Shown one piece after another: positions 8,207-15,939 of a stretch of DNA of 64,000 nucleotides (within the stretch, counting starts at the first letter, position 1; every line of letters starts with the position of its first letter). Position numbers and translations under genes: made by a program. Below the pieces are notes generated by a model that was not told where the DNA came from, did no database searches, and worked only from the letters and a program-made list of their open reading frames with translations. Source of the DNA: Leadbetterella sp964423865 (GTDB lineage Bacteria > Bacteroidota > Bacteroidia > Cytophagales > Spirosomataceae); contig CAYRGN010000004.1 in NCBI GenBank assembly GCA_964423865.1, forward strand, positions 66,202 to 130,201, given 5' to 3'.

Positions 8207-9886
8207 GTGAGGGAGATTTTCGATGCTATTGTAGTAGGCTCCGGCTTGTCCGGGGGATGGGCAGCAAAAGAATTAACGGAAAAAGGGCTAAAAGTACTCC
8301 TCCTGGAGAGGGGGAGAGAGGTCAGGCACCGGGAAGATTATCCTACGGCCATGGCCGAGGCCTGGGAGTTGCCGCACCGGGGCCGTATGGACCTGAAAAC
8401 ACGACAGGACTACTGGGCCCATATCCGCACGGGCTATACTGCGAACGAAGAACACCGCCATTTTTTTACGCGCGATGTGGATTTTCCTTACGAAGAGGAG
8501 AAGACTTTCACCTGGGTGCGGGGCTACCAGACGGGCGGGCGCTCCCTGATGTGGGGGCGGCAGTCGTACCGTTTTTCCGATCTTGATTTTGAGGCCAATG
8601 CCCGGGAAGGCATCGGCATTGACTGGCCTATCCGTTACAAAGACCTGGCTCCCTGGTACAGTTATGTGGAAAAGTTTGCGGGCATCAGCGGACAGGCCGA
8701 GGACTGGGACACCTTGCCCGACGGAGAGTTTCAGCCCGCCATGGAAATGAATTGCGTGGAGCGGGAGATCAGGGAGCGCCTGAAGAAAAACCTGGGGCGC
8801 AGGATGACGGTGGGGCGCACGGCCAACCTCACCCGGCCTACGGAGGAGCAGAGGGCGCTGGGGCGCTCCTCGTGCCAGTTCCGGAACCGATGCATGCGGG
8901 GCTGCCCTTACGGGGCGTATTTCAGTAGCCAGTCGGCCACCTTACCCGCCGCCCAGCGCACGGGCAACCTCACCCTGGTTTCGGGGAAAATTGTATATCG
9001 GGTTATTTTTGACGATGCCCGGGGCCGGGCCACGGGCGTGCGGGCAGTAGATCATGAGACGAAGGAGGAGACGGAGTACTACGGCCGGCTTATTTTCCTG
9101 AACGCGAGTGCGGTTAACTCGGCCTGGATCATGATGCAGTCTACTTCCGTGACGCACCCCAACGGCCTGGGGAATGACAGCGGGCAGTTGGGCCGGAATA
9201 TCATGGACCACCACAAATCGCTGGCGATACAGGGTACGTTTGAAGGCTTTGAAGACCGGTATTATTTCGGGAAACGGCCGAACGGCGTCTATATTCCCCG
9301 TTTTGTGAATATAGGGAACGACCGCCGGGATTTCCTGAGGGGTTTCGGTTACCAGGGCGGGGCCGGGCGGAGTGCCGCGGGGAGTGATGCGCCTTTCGGT
9401 GCGCAGCTGAAGGAGGAGTATGCGCGGCTGGGTCCCTGGACTTTTAGCCTCCAGGGTTTCGGGGAGATTCTTCCTTTTGAAAACAACCGTTTTACGCTGA
9501 GCGGGGAAAAAGACGCCTGGGGACTGCCACTGGTGCGCTTTGATGCGGCTTTGACGGAGAACGAATACAAGATGAAAGCGTGCATGGTGGAGGAAGGGAT
9601 AAAAATCATGGAGGCGGCGGGCTTAAAGAACATCCGTACGTACGAGACCCAGAAGTCGGCGCCGGGCATCAGCATTCATGAGATGGGTACGGCGCGGATG
9701 GGGCGTGATGCCGCGACCTCGGTTTTAAATGCCCATAACCAGGTCTGGGGGGCGCCGAACGTTTTTGTGACCGACGGCGCGGCGATGGTGTCGGCTTCTA
9801 ACGTGAATCCGTCTCTGACGTATATGGCGCTCGCGGCGCGGGCGGTGGATTTCGCCGTCACGGAAATGAAGCGGGGCAATTTATAG
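8207..9886 (+). CDS. GMC family oxidoreductase (FAD-dependent sugar/sugar-acid dehydrogenase)
   Basis: 559 residues. The N-terminal dinucleotide-binding motif VVGSGLSGGWAAKEL followed by VLLLERG binds FAD. The C-terminal signature SASNVNPSLTYMALAARA carries the conserved Asn-Pro of GMC oxidoreductases, and the HEMGTARMG segment before it supplies a conserved His. A CxxxCMRGCPYG segment near residue 225 resembles the Cys-containing loop of the gluconate/2-ketogluconate dehydrogenase-like Bacteroidota group. The ORF opens with GTG only 2 bases after the uxuA stop, so it is co-transcribed with uxuA. Oxidation of a sugar acid is likely; the exact substrate is not determined. Confidence 0.88.
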   Translation: MREIFDAIVVGSGLSGGWAAKELTEKGLKVLLLERGREVRHREDYPTAMAEAWELPHRGRMDLKTRQDYWAHIRTGYTANEEHRHFFTRDVDFPYEEEKTFTWVRGYQTGGRSLMWGRQSYRFSDLDFEANAREGIGIDWPIRYKDLAPWYSYVEKFAGISGQAEDWDTLPDGEFQPAMEMNCVEREIRERLKKNLGRRMTVGRTANLTRPTEEQRALGRSSCQFRNRCMRGCPYGAYFSSQSATLPAAQRTGNLTLVSGKIVYRVIFDDARGRATGVRAVDHETKEETEYYGRLIFLNASAVNSAWIMMQSTSVTHPNGLGNDSGQLGRNIMDHHKSLAIQGTFEGFEDRYYFGKRPNGVYIPRFVNIGNDRRDFLRGFGYQGGAGRSAAGSDAPFGAQLKEEYARLGPWTFSLQGFGEILPFENNRFTLSGEKDAWGLPLVRFDAALTENEYKMKACMVEEGIKIMEAAGLKNIRTYETQKSAPGISIHEMGTARMGRDAATSVLNAHNQVWGAPNVFVTDGAAMVSASNVNPSLTYMALAARAVDFAVTEMKRGNL

Positions 9887-10077
9887 CGCTGGATTGTCTT
9901 GAGCGCTGGACCGCACCGTAATTGCTATCCACCAGGAAACCCACTCCGGCATCTCTTGACTTTTCTTTTTTGAATCCACCCGGCCCACTACCGAAATATC
10001 TTTTTCGGGTTTTATTCCGCAATATGATTTAATTTACAGAATTTTGTAGCCCTTTAAAACGGTGTTCTTTTTCGGAT

Positions 10078-10956
10078 ATGAAACGGCCCTACGTACTTCT
10101 GCATATTGCGGTCATCCTGGCCGGATTTACCGGCATTTTCGGTAAGCTGATTACCCTGAATGAGGGGTTGCTTACGTGGTACCGGGTTTTGATTTCATCC
10201 GTAGCGCTTTTTCTTTGGCTGTATTTTACCCGAACGCCTCATCCCCAGGCCTGGAAAGACAAACTTACCATAGCCTCCGTTGGATTAATCATTACCATAC
10301 ACTGGCTGTTTTTTTACGGAAGCATCAAGTATGCCAATGTCTCCATAGGGGTAGTTTGTTATGCGCTGACCAGTTGTTTCACCGCTCTTTTTGTTCCCTT
10401 TATCCACAAAAAAAGGTTTGTTTTCTCCGAAATACTGTTAAGCCTGCTCACCATAGCGGGCATAGGTCTGATATTTCACTTTGACACTTCTCACCAGACA
10501 GGCATTGTACTGGGCGTGATCTCCTCCGTCTTTGCCGCTCTTTATACCATATATAACGAAAAGCTGGTCCGGAAGTTTGAAACCAAGGTGATTAACTTTT
10601 ACCAGATCGCAGGCGGAACGCTGGGCCTTACCCTGATTTTGCCCCTTTATCTGCATTGGTTTCCCACCGACTACCTCGTTCCCAACCTGTCAGACACCTT
10701 CTATTTACTGCTGCTGGCTCTTTTCTGTACGGTAGGATTGTACTGGCTTTTTGCCGAAGCCCTCAAGAGAATTCCCGCATTTACCGTTAACCTTACGTTC
10801 AACCTTGAACCTGTATACGCCATCGCCCTGGCCTTCCTGATCTTCCAGGAAGCCAAAGAGGTGAACGTCTCTTTTTACGCAGGACTATTTCTGGTCATGA
10901 CCTCGGTGGTTTTGCAGACGATGATTAGTATGAAACGATGGAAGCAGATTAGTTAA
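10078..10956 (+). CDS. EamA/DMT family membrane transporter
   Basis: 292 residues with ten predicted transmembrane segments in two similar halves, as in the 10-TM drug/metabolite exporters. The first half contains the LTWYRVLISSVALFLWL and IHWLFFYGSIKYANVS patterns typical of EamA domain 1; the second contains LLALFCTVGLYWLFAEALKR and FNLEPVYAIALAFLIFQE, the EamA domain 2 hallmark. The substrate cannot be inferred. It forms the left shoulder of the AT-rich island beginning at 10976. The 191 bases upstream contain no other gene. Confidence 0.9.
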   Translation: MKRPYVLLHIAVILAGFTGIFGKLITLNEGLLTWYRVLISSVALFLWLYFTRTPHPQAWKDKLTIASVGLIITIHWLFFYGSIKYANVSIGVVCYALTSCFTALFVPFIHKKRFVFSEILLSLLTIAGIGLIFHFDTSHQTGIVLGVISSVFAALYTIYNEKLVRKFETKVINFYQIAGGTLGLTLILPLYLHWFPTDYLVPNLSDTFYLLLLALFCTVGLYWLFAEALKRIPAFTVNLTFNLEPVYAIALAFLIFQEAKEVNVSFYAGLFLVMTSVVLQTMISMKRWKQIS

Positions 10957-10975
10957 AAATGTTTATCCCATTTCC

Positions 10976-11353
10976 TTACTTTTTTCTTACTAGCTCCCTT
11001 AAAAACGCAATTTCTTCTTTAAGGTTTTTTATGGTTGCTTCATAGCTTTCGGTTAGCTTGGCATAGGTTTCTTTATTTTCCTGGTAAAGATTGTCTATGT
11101 GTCCAATAGCATTGTCGCTATTTTGTTGATTATAAATATTATTAGGCGATGCTTCAAAAAAATAATAGGTGGGTTTTTCGAGAATTTCTGCAATTTTAAT
11201 CAGTCTTTCTACGGAAAGTTTTGATTCGTTTTTTTCGATATTCGTATAAGCTCCCTGACTTATATCAAGTTCCATAGCCATATTTTCATGAGAAAACCCT
11301 TTTTCCTTTCGGGCTATTTTCAGCTTTTCCAAAACTTTTTCTATTGCTTCCAT
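10976..11353 (-). CDS. XRE-family HTH transcriptional regulator
   Basis: 125 residues from the ATG at 11353. I prefer this over an upstream in-frame ATG at 11386 because the two decayed copies elsewhere (12809-12853, 14139-14279) also begin at this Met. Residues 8-60 form a Cro/C1-type helix-turn-helix: KLKIARKEKGFSHENMAMEL, then DISQGAYTNIEKNESKLSVE. The C-terminal 60 residues form a coiled coil (NLYQENKETYAKLTESYEA...), probably for dimerisation. It is 47 bases downstream of the AlbA_2 ATPase gene on the same strand. Such regulators commonly repress their own operon; the AT-rich repeats at 12877 and 14302 are candidate operators (inference). Confidence 0.88.
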   Translation of the reverse strand: MEAIEKVLEKLKIARKEKGFSHENMAMELDISQGAYTNIEKNESKLSVERLIKIAEILEKPTYYFFEASPNNIYNQQNSDNAIGHIDNLYQENKETYAKLTESYEATIKNLKEEIAFLRELVRKK

Positions 11354-11374
11354 AGTCTGTAATTTTTCCGTAAA
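11315..11374. repeat. Direct repeat A flanking AlbA_2 gene
   Basis: About 56-60 bases covering the first codons and leader of the XRE gene recur at 12815-12874, exactly 1500 bases away, at close to 88 percent identity by eye. The first 23 bases are identical. The pair brackets the AlbA_2 ATPase gene. Confidence 0.8.
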
Positions 11375-11400
11375 ATTTATCGGCAATAAACAGATAAGTT

Positions 11401-12729
11401 TTAGTTACTGTCTGCAACAAAATAACCTCCTGTTCTAGCTGCCCCTTTAAATTCAATTTTGTTTTCATCACGGAGCTGTTTTAACCAACGTTCAATAGTT
11501 TTCTCCGGAACATTCATCATTGACGCATAATTAGGCATTCTCTTTCCCGGTGTTTCTTTTATCAATTTTAGCAACTCATTTACACCCTCATTTACACCCT
11601 CATTTACACCCTCATTTACACCCTCATTTACACCGCCACCCTTTCTAAAAAGTGTCACCGAAAATCCTCCCTCTTCTTCCGCAAGTTCGGGCTCGGGCAA
11701 ATTGGCCTGTTTGCACGTTTCAATAATGCGAATGGTGCCACTTCCCCAACTGTCTATCAATCCGCCTTTAAAACAAACATCCGCAATTAAAGGATTTCGG
11801 GGATTTGAACGGTGCGGTTTCTTCAAAATTTCGGAATTTATTCCTGCGGGTAAAGTTCCGTCATTCCAAACATTGATACTGTCATCATACATACGAATTT
11901 GTGTCATTGAACCCATATAATTGCGATGTATCAAAGCGTTCAATAACATTTCACGAATGGCAGGAGTAGGATATTCACCTGTTTCGATACGATATAATCC
12001 CTCAAAATGAATTTTCTTTGTGAAGTATTTAAAGTTCAGCAAATTAGAAACTTCTCGTAAAAGCGTAATCAAGTTTCCCTCCACCACATCGTGAAACAAA
12101 ATGTCATTTCCTTTGAAATAGCCAACTTTCACAAACGTATTCGGATAAAAGCGTTCAGGATTTTTCCCGAACAATACTATTGCACCCCGTTTCAGCTGAC
12201 CATTTTCGATAAGCAATAGTTTTTCAAATATTTGTTGGGTAGTTAAACCGATAATATCGGGTAAACGCCCCTTTTCTTCCGACATTCTTAAGAACGCCGA
12301 AAAAGTATTTTCATCAATATCGTTAAATGTTGCTCGCGGCTCAATCACATCATCCCACGTTTTACCCGATTTTCTAAGTAAAAACTCGTTAAGGGAATTG
12401 CCTGTCAGCTCTTGCTTGGTGCTTCCGCTCCGATAATAATATCTGCCCCGTAGAGAAATAGGAACAGTATAGGGAACTGTAACGATTTCTATAAAATATT
12501 TTTTGTTTTCTTCATGCAGATTCACTTCTACTGTAATTCCCATTGCATTACGGACTTTGTTGGGAATATCGTCCATCAACCTTTTGTAGTCCTCAATACC
12601 GACAACTTTTCCATCATCCTCTCTGCCGACAAAAATCACACCGCCTTGTGCGTTTGCAAAACCACAAACCCATTTGAGATATTCTTCGTGCCAAGCACTT
12701 TTGTATTCTATGTTTTGCTGTTCGGGCAT
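11401..12729 (-). CDS. AlbA_2 (Schlafen-type) domain ATP-binding protein with GVNE repeats
   Basis: 442 residues. The N-terminal AlbA_2 domain (NIEYKSAWHEEYLKWVCGFA, then NAQGGVIFVGREDDGKVVGI) is a divergent putative nucleic-acid-binding Schlafen-like domain. The middle carries an HATPase_c_4-type segment with PAIREMLLNALIHRNY and VWNDGTLPAG. A five-fold GVNE repeat (12-base units, 11575-11634) forms the linker, and the last 60 residues look like a winged helix (RMPNYASMMNVPEKTIERWL). Proteins of this architecture are annotated as transcriptional regulators or ATP-binding proteins and often sit in mobile or defence islands. The gene lies between direct repeats that copy the start of the XRE gene downstream of it. 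Confidence 0.85.
   Translation of the reverse strand: MPEQQNIEYKSAWHEEYLKWVCGFANAQGGVIFVGREDDGKVVGIEDYKRLMDDIPNKVRNAMGITVEVNLHEENKKYFIEIVTVPYTVPISLRGRYYYRSGSTKQELTGNSLNEFLLRKSGKTWDDVIEPRATFNDIDENTFSAFLRMSEEKGRLPDIIGLTTQQIFEKLLLIENGQLKRGAIVLFGKNPERFYPNTFVKVGYFKGNDILFHDVVEGNLITLLREVSNLLNFKYFTKKIHFEGLYRIETGEYPTPAIREMLLNALIHRNYMGSMTQIRMYDDSINVWNDGTLPAGINSEILKKPHRSNPRNPLIADVCFKGGLIDSWGSGTIRIIETCKQANLPEPELAEEEGGFSVTLFRKGGGVNEGVNEGVNEGVNEGVNELLKLIKETPGKRMPNYASMMNVPEKTIERWLKQLRDENKIEFKGAARTGGYFVADSN
11575..11634 (-). repeat. Five 12-bp tandem repeats encoding GVNE
   Basis: Five perfect head-to-tail copies of CTCATTTACACC (plus strand), each encoding Gly-Val-Asn-Glu in the AlbA_2 protein linker. Perfect identity at the DNA level points to recent expansion by slippage; the unit length keeps the reading frame. 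Confidence 0.95.
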
Positions 12730-12808
12730 TATGATAGCAAATCTACAAAAATTACTTTATGCATGATTATATTGTATTTACCTTTCCGGCCCTGTATAGA
12801 GCTTAAGA

Positions 12809-12853
12809 TTATTTTATTTTCAGCTTTTCCAAAACTTTCTCTATTGCCTCCAT
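12809..12853 (-). pseudogene. Truncated XRE regulator remnant (copy 2)
   Basis: Minus-strand codons give MEAIEKVLEKLKIK and a stop, matching the first 13 residues of the intact regulator (MEAIEKVLEKLKI). The match ends abruptly. It carries what looks like the original leader of the regulator, since the same upstream AT-rich sequence accompanies copy 3. It is part of direct repeat B. Confidence 0.8.
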
Positions 12854-12874
12854 ATTCTTTAATATTTTCGTAAA
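12815..12874. repeat. Direct repeat B flanking AlbA_2 gene
   Basis: Partner of the repeat at 11315-11374; both contain CAGCTTTTCCAAAACTT, TCTATTGC and GTAAAA in the same order. The position fits insertion of the AlbA_2 gene between the XRE gene and its old promoter, duplicating the junction. Confidence 0.8.
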
Positions 12875-12876
12875 AG

Positions 12877-12980
12877 TAATTATTTTAATCAAAAAATTAA
12901 TTATTTATATCAAAAAACTAATTGTTGAAATTGATTTTTCTCTGGATCTTTATAGGATTAAGATTCATATTTATGAAGTA
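12877..12980. repeat. AT-rich repeated leader/operator region (copy near 12.9 kb)
   Basis: Contains TTTTAATCAAAAAATTAAT and then ATCAAAAAACTAATT, so a TCAAAAAAnTAATT half-site appears twice. The whole segment aligns with 14302-14395, each lying just upstream of an XRE remnant. That position suits a promoter/operator of the regulator; binding is inferred. Confidence 0.55.
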
Positions 12981-13076
12981 TTCTATCACACCTCCTCATT
13001 TCTATAGCTCTTGTATGCAATGAGAACTTTAAAACATGTTTAAATTTTGAAAACTACTGGATTTAAATTATTTAAA

Positions 13077-14129
13077 ATGAATACGTTAAAATACTTTTTG
13101 TCGCTTCTTTTCATACTCATTATTCAAATTGGCTTTGGGCAGGTTTTTAAAAAATCAACTGAAGAAGTACAAAGTAATGAGGCCATTGTTAATATGGTCA
13201 GATCAAAGATTTCGAAGAAGATCATCTTTCAAAAGATTGACACTGGTCAAAATAATTTTGATATCTCTTCAGATGGCTTAATTAAGCTAAAAGCTTCTAT
13301 GATTTCAGATGATATTGTTTTAGCGATGATAAAGGCAAGTCAGAGTAAAGAACAAGACGTACTAACAAATGAAAAAGTGATAGATATGTTCACAAATAAG
13401 GTTTCTACAAAAATCATTCTGTTAAAGATAGAAACTTCTAAAAATGACTTTGATACCAGTTCTGATGCTTTAATTAAACTTAAAAGTTATAAGTTATGGG
13501 ATAGTATTATTATGGCTATAATGACTCCCCAAAAGGGTAAAAGTGAAGTTTCAGCTCCGGCTGTTATTCCTTCGAAAAAATTTGATTTTCCAAAAATTGA
13601 TGAACTTGAAAAAATCAAAAGGCCAGGCATTTATTTCTTTGACAGAAATGGGAATAAAATGATAAAATTAGATCCCGTACTTGTTGAGCAGGTAAATACC
13701 AGATCTGGTGTAATATTGAATAATGCAAGCGTTAAGGTTGGGCTGAGTAGTTCAGAAGCAAACTTCCAGTTTAGTGGTGCTGACATTAGTTTTTATTTCA
13801 TCACTAATTACGAAATAACCCTAATGAGGGAGGAGGAGAAAAAGAACTTGTTTGAGATCATGGAGAGCCCTAATGAAATTTCTTTAGCTAAATTCAGAGT
13901 TTCCAGAAACAAGAGGGAGATAGAAGTGGGGAAAGTAAATCCTTACTCTGTTTCTTATGGAGTTAGTGACTCTTACTCTGTTAATTTCAAGTACGAGAAA
14001 CTAACAGATAATATATTTAAAATATACTTTAATGTACCTCTAAAAAAGGGGCAATACTGTTTTATCCCTCCGGTATCTTCTGTTTCAAGAGAGAATAAGA
14101 TTACTGTATATGATTTCGGGGTTGAATGA
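13077..14129 (+). CDS. Secreted protein with tandem N-terminal repeat (hypothetical)
   Basis: 350 residues from the ATG at 13077, chosen because it opens a good signal peptide (MNTLKYFLSLLFILIIQIGFGQ); an upstream in-frame ATG at 13047 would add ten residues before the signal. Two repeats follow: NEAIVNMVRSKISKKIIFQK... (about residues 34-85) and NEKVIDMFTNKVSTKIILLK... (about 98-150), each with an NxFDxSSDxLIKLK core. This repeat type is recurrent in Bacteroidota secreted proteins of unknown function. The C-terminal 180 residues look beta-rich. It is opposite in direction to the regulators on either side. Function unknown. Confidence 0.75.
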   Translation: MNTLKYFLSLLFILIIQIGFGQVFKKSTEEVQSNEAIVNMVRSKISKKIIFQKIDTGQNNFDISSDGLIKLKASMISDDIVLAMIKASQSKEQDVLTNEKVIDMFTNKVSTKIILLKIETSKNDFDTSSDALIKLKSYKLWDSIIMAIMTPQKGKSEVSAPAVIPSKKFDFPKIDELEKIKRPGIYFFDRNGNKMIKLDPVLVEQVNTRSGVILNNASVKVGLSSSEANFQFSGADISFYFITNYEITLMREEEKKNLFEIMESPNEISLAKFRVSRNKREIEVGKVNPYSVSYGVSDSYSVNFKYEKLTDNIFKIYFNVPLKKGQYCFIPPVSSVSRENKITVYDFGVE

Positions 14130-14138
14130 TTCTAATCC

Positions 14139-14279
14139 CTCTTTCAACGGAAAGTTTTGATTCGCTTTTTTTAGATATACGTACACATTCCTTTGGCTTA
14201 CATCAAGTTCCAAAGCTATATACCCCCTTTTCCTTTCGGACCATTTTTGGCTTTCCAAAAACTTTCCTATTGCCACCAT
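14139..14279 (-). pseudogene. Decayed XRE regulator remnant (copy 3)
   Basis: The minus strand from ATG 14279 gives MVAIGKFLESQKWSERKRGY then ALELDVSQRNVYVYLKKAN. It aligns with the intact regulator's MEAIEKVLEKLKIARKEKGF and MELDISQGAYTNIEKNES. Small deletions (around the FSHENM segment) break the alignment and the C-terminal half is absent, so it is not functional as a full regulator. DNA identity continues through the start codon into the leader. Confidence 0.8.
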
Positions 14280-14301
14280 AGTCTAGGATTTTATATAAAA
14301 A

Positions 14302-14395
14302 TAATAATTTTAATCAAAAAATTAATATTTTATCTGAAAAACTAATTAATAAAACTGATTTTTGTTCGGATTTTTACTTATTCATATTTAAACAT
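14302..14395. repeat. AT-rich repeated leader/operator region (copy near 14.3 kb)
   Basis: Second copy of the 12877-12980 segment, including TTTTAATCAAAAAATTAAT and GAAAAACTAATTAA. It lies directly upstream of XRE remnant copy 3 and about 70 bases upstream of the small ORF at 14465. Confidence 0.55.
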
Positions 14396-14464
14396 CATAT
14401 ACCGTAGCCATAAGGGAAATAGCTCTCACAAAGAATTATTTAAACAATCATCCTTAATAAAAAA

Positions 14465-14680
14465 ATGAAAAAAATTACAATCAAAACCAGTAGCGAAACT
14501 TATTATTTCAAAATTGAAGAAATCAGGAGTGGGTATAGTGTAAAAATGATAGATTATGATGGAGGATTGCTTGGAGGACGTGAGAGGATTATTGAAAGAA
14601 TAGGCGAGGCAAAATCAATAGATGATGCCATTACGCTTGCCAAGATAAGAGTGAATGGGCAGGTGGTAAAAATTGAATAA
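14465..14680 (+). CDS. Small hypothetical protein
   Basis: 71 residues (MKKITIKTSSETYYFKIEEI...), no signal peptide or membrane segment, mixed alpha/beta appearance with a Gly-Gly turn (DGGLLGGRE) and a C-terminal helix (DDAITLAKIRVNG). An A-rich leader (ATAAAAAA) precedes the ATG, as is usual here. The gene is in the AT-rich island and points the same way as the kinase cluster, 139 bases upstream of its first membrane gene, so it may be an outlying member. No family recognised. Confidence 0.6.
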   Translation: MKKITIKTSSETYYFKIEEIRSGYSVKMIDYDGGLLGGRERIIERIGEAKSIDDAITLAKIRVNGQVVKIE

Positions 14681-14819
14681 GTTATATTTTCGCTATTACA
14701 ACTATTGGGTATATCAAACTAAAATAAACTTTCCTTTATAATATTTTGCTTAGTAGTGAAATTTATTCTTTACAAAGCATAATTCATAGGGAAAATCTAC
14801 CTTAAATAACCTATACCTC

Positions 14820-15218
14820 ATGGATAATTACACCCTTCAAGAACTAATTTTGATTACAGCGATAATGCCACTTTTGCTTTGTGCTATCGTTGCACTACTC
14901 AATTTTGACTGGCTGAATAATTCAATCCTAAGTTTTCATGAATGGATTGTTCACAAACACTCTACTACAAAATCAGGGATTCTAAAATTTCTCCTTGCCT
15001 TATTTAAGTATCCGGGAGAAATACCTAAAGATGTTAGTCATGATGGGTGGAAAAGTGGTTTAACACTATTTACTTCAACGTTCTCTACTGTGGCATTAGG
15101 GGGAGTAATTGCAGGAATTGGCATTGTTACCTATTATGTTGTTATGATAGCCTTAACAATTGCAGCTATAATTGCCGTACTGTTCATAATAGGAATTTTG
15201 CTTGGAAATGGAAAATAA
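14820..15218 (+). CDS. Small membrane protein at head of kinase/phosphatase cluster
   Basis: 132 residues with one hydrophobic segment near residues 8-28 and two close together near 82-128 (LALGGVIAGIG-like Gly-rich, then IALTIAAIIAVLFIIGILL). The loop between them contains a His-rich stretch (HEWIVHKHS) and is probably cytoplasmic. The PP2C gene's ATG begins 9 bases after its stop, so the two are almost certainly co-transcribed. No family recognised; a membrane anchor or partner for the signalling cluster is an inference from position. Confidence 0.7.
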   Translation: MDNYTLQELILITAIMPLLLCAIVALLNFDWLNNSILSFHEWIVHKHSTTKSGILKFLLALFKYPGEIPKDVSHDGWKSGLTLFTSTFSTVALGGVIAGIGIVTYYVVMIALTIAAIIAVLFIIGILLGNGK

Positions 15219-15227
15219 CGCTTGTAT

Positions 15228-15938
15228 ATGACGTTCAATATTTCCGCCTTCACCCATGTTGGAACAGTAAGAGAATCCAACCAAGACAACATCCTTGTCA
15301 ATGGACAGATATTGAATGAGGGTGAAGTACATTTATCCCAACAAGACCAATGCGTTTGTTTCGTGGCTGATGGAGTTGGTGGGAACAAGGCAGGAGAGTT
15401 TGCTTCATATTTTGTTTTGAAAAAACTAAAATCAGAAGCCAACTTTGGCTATCCTGACATTGAACAATCACTCCAAAAAATCAATGAGGAGTTGCTTTCT
15501 GTTTCAAAGGCAGAGGATGGCCTAGCAGGAACAGCAACCACTTTAACAGGCTTGATAATCAAAGACGATATTTTTCAAATTTTACATGCAGGGGATTCAC
15601 AAATGTGGTTAATGCGTAACGATATGTTTTTTCAAGTTACGAAAGACCATGTATTGGATGAAGCAGAAACCAACAGTCCAATAACAAGTTATTTTGGCGG
15701 ATACGACAATTATTTACGGATTGATAACGAAATATTCATTCAGGAATCAATACCTGATGATATTTTTTTGATTTGTTCCGATGGCTTGTTTAAATCGCTC
15801 AATTATAAAATCGTAAAATCAATCCTCAAAGTAGAAAAAGGTCTTGAAACAAAAGTGAAAAAAATTCTTGAAAATTGTTTACAAACAGGGGCAGAAGATA
15901 ATACCAGTGTAATTCTTATTCATCAAATCATTGAGTGA
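15228..15938 (+). CDS. PP2C-type Ser/Thr protein phosphatase
   Basis: Hydrolyses phosphoserine/phosphothreonine using two metal ions. The ATG at 15228 is preferred over an in-frame TTG two codons earlier, giving 236 residues, the size of a minimal bacterial PPM domain. Motifs in order: VRESNQD (Asp20), ADGVGG (Asp48), GTATTLTG, HAGDS, CSDGLF (Asp185) and GAEDNTS (Asp224). All metal-binding aspartates are present, so it should be active. No membrane segment. Its stop is one base before the kinase ATG. In comparable bacterial pairs the phosphatase reverses the adjacent kinase; that pairing is inferred here. Confidence 0.95.
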   Translation: MTFNISAFTHVGTVRESNQDNILVNGQILNEGEVHLSQQDQCVCFVADGVGGNKAGEFASYFVLKKLKSEANFGYPDIEQSLQKINEELLSVSKAEDGLAGTATTLTGLIIKDDIFQILHAGDSQMWLMRNDMFFQVTKDHVLDEAETNSPITSYFGGYDNYLRIDNEIFIQESIPDDIFLICSDGLFKSLNYKIVKSILKVEKGLETKVKKILENCLQTGAEDNTSVILIHQIIE

Positions 15939-15939
15939 T

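Larger units (their letters stand above)
12730..13076. other. AT-rich intergenic region with HTH remnant and repeat
   Basis: This gap between the AlbA_2 gene and the secreted-protein gene contains no intact gene. It holds a 15-codon remnant of the XRE regulator (12809-12853) and a very AT-rich segment (12877-12980) that is shared with 14302-14395. The remaining bases show nothing I can name. Confidence 0.7.
14130..14464. other. AT-rich intergenic region with second HTH remnant
   Basis: No intact gene is seen. It contains the decayed XRE copy at 14139-14279 and the repeated AT-rich leader at 14302-14395. The final 60 bases form the leader of the small ORF at 14465. Confidence 0.65.

Noticed and set aside
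15222..15230. TTG start for the PP2C gene two codons before the ATG
   Set aside because: An ATG at 15228 follows within two codons, and the family's conserved sequence begins after it.
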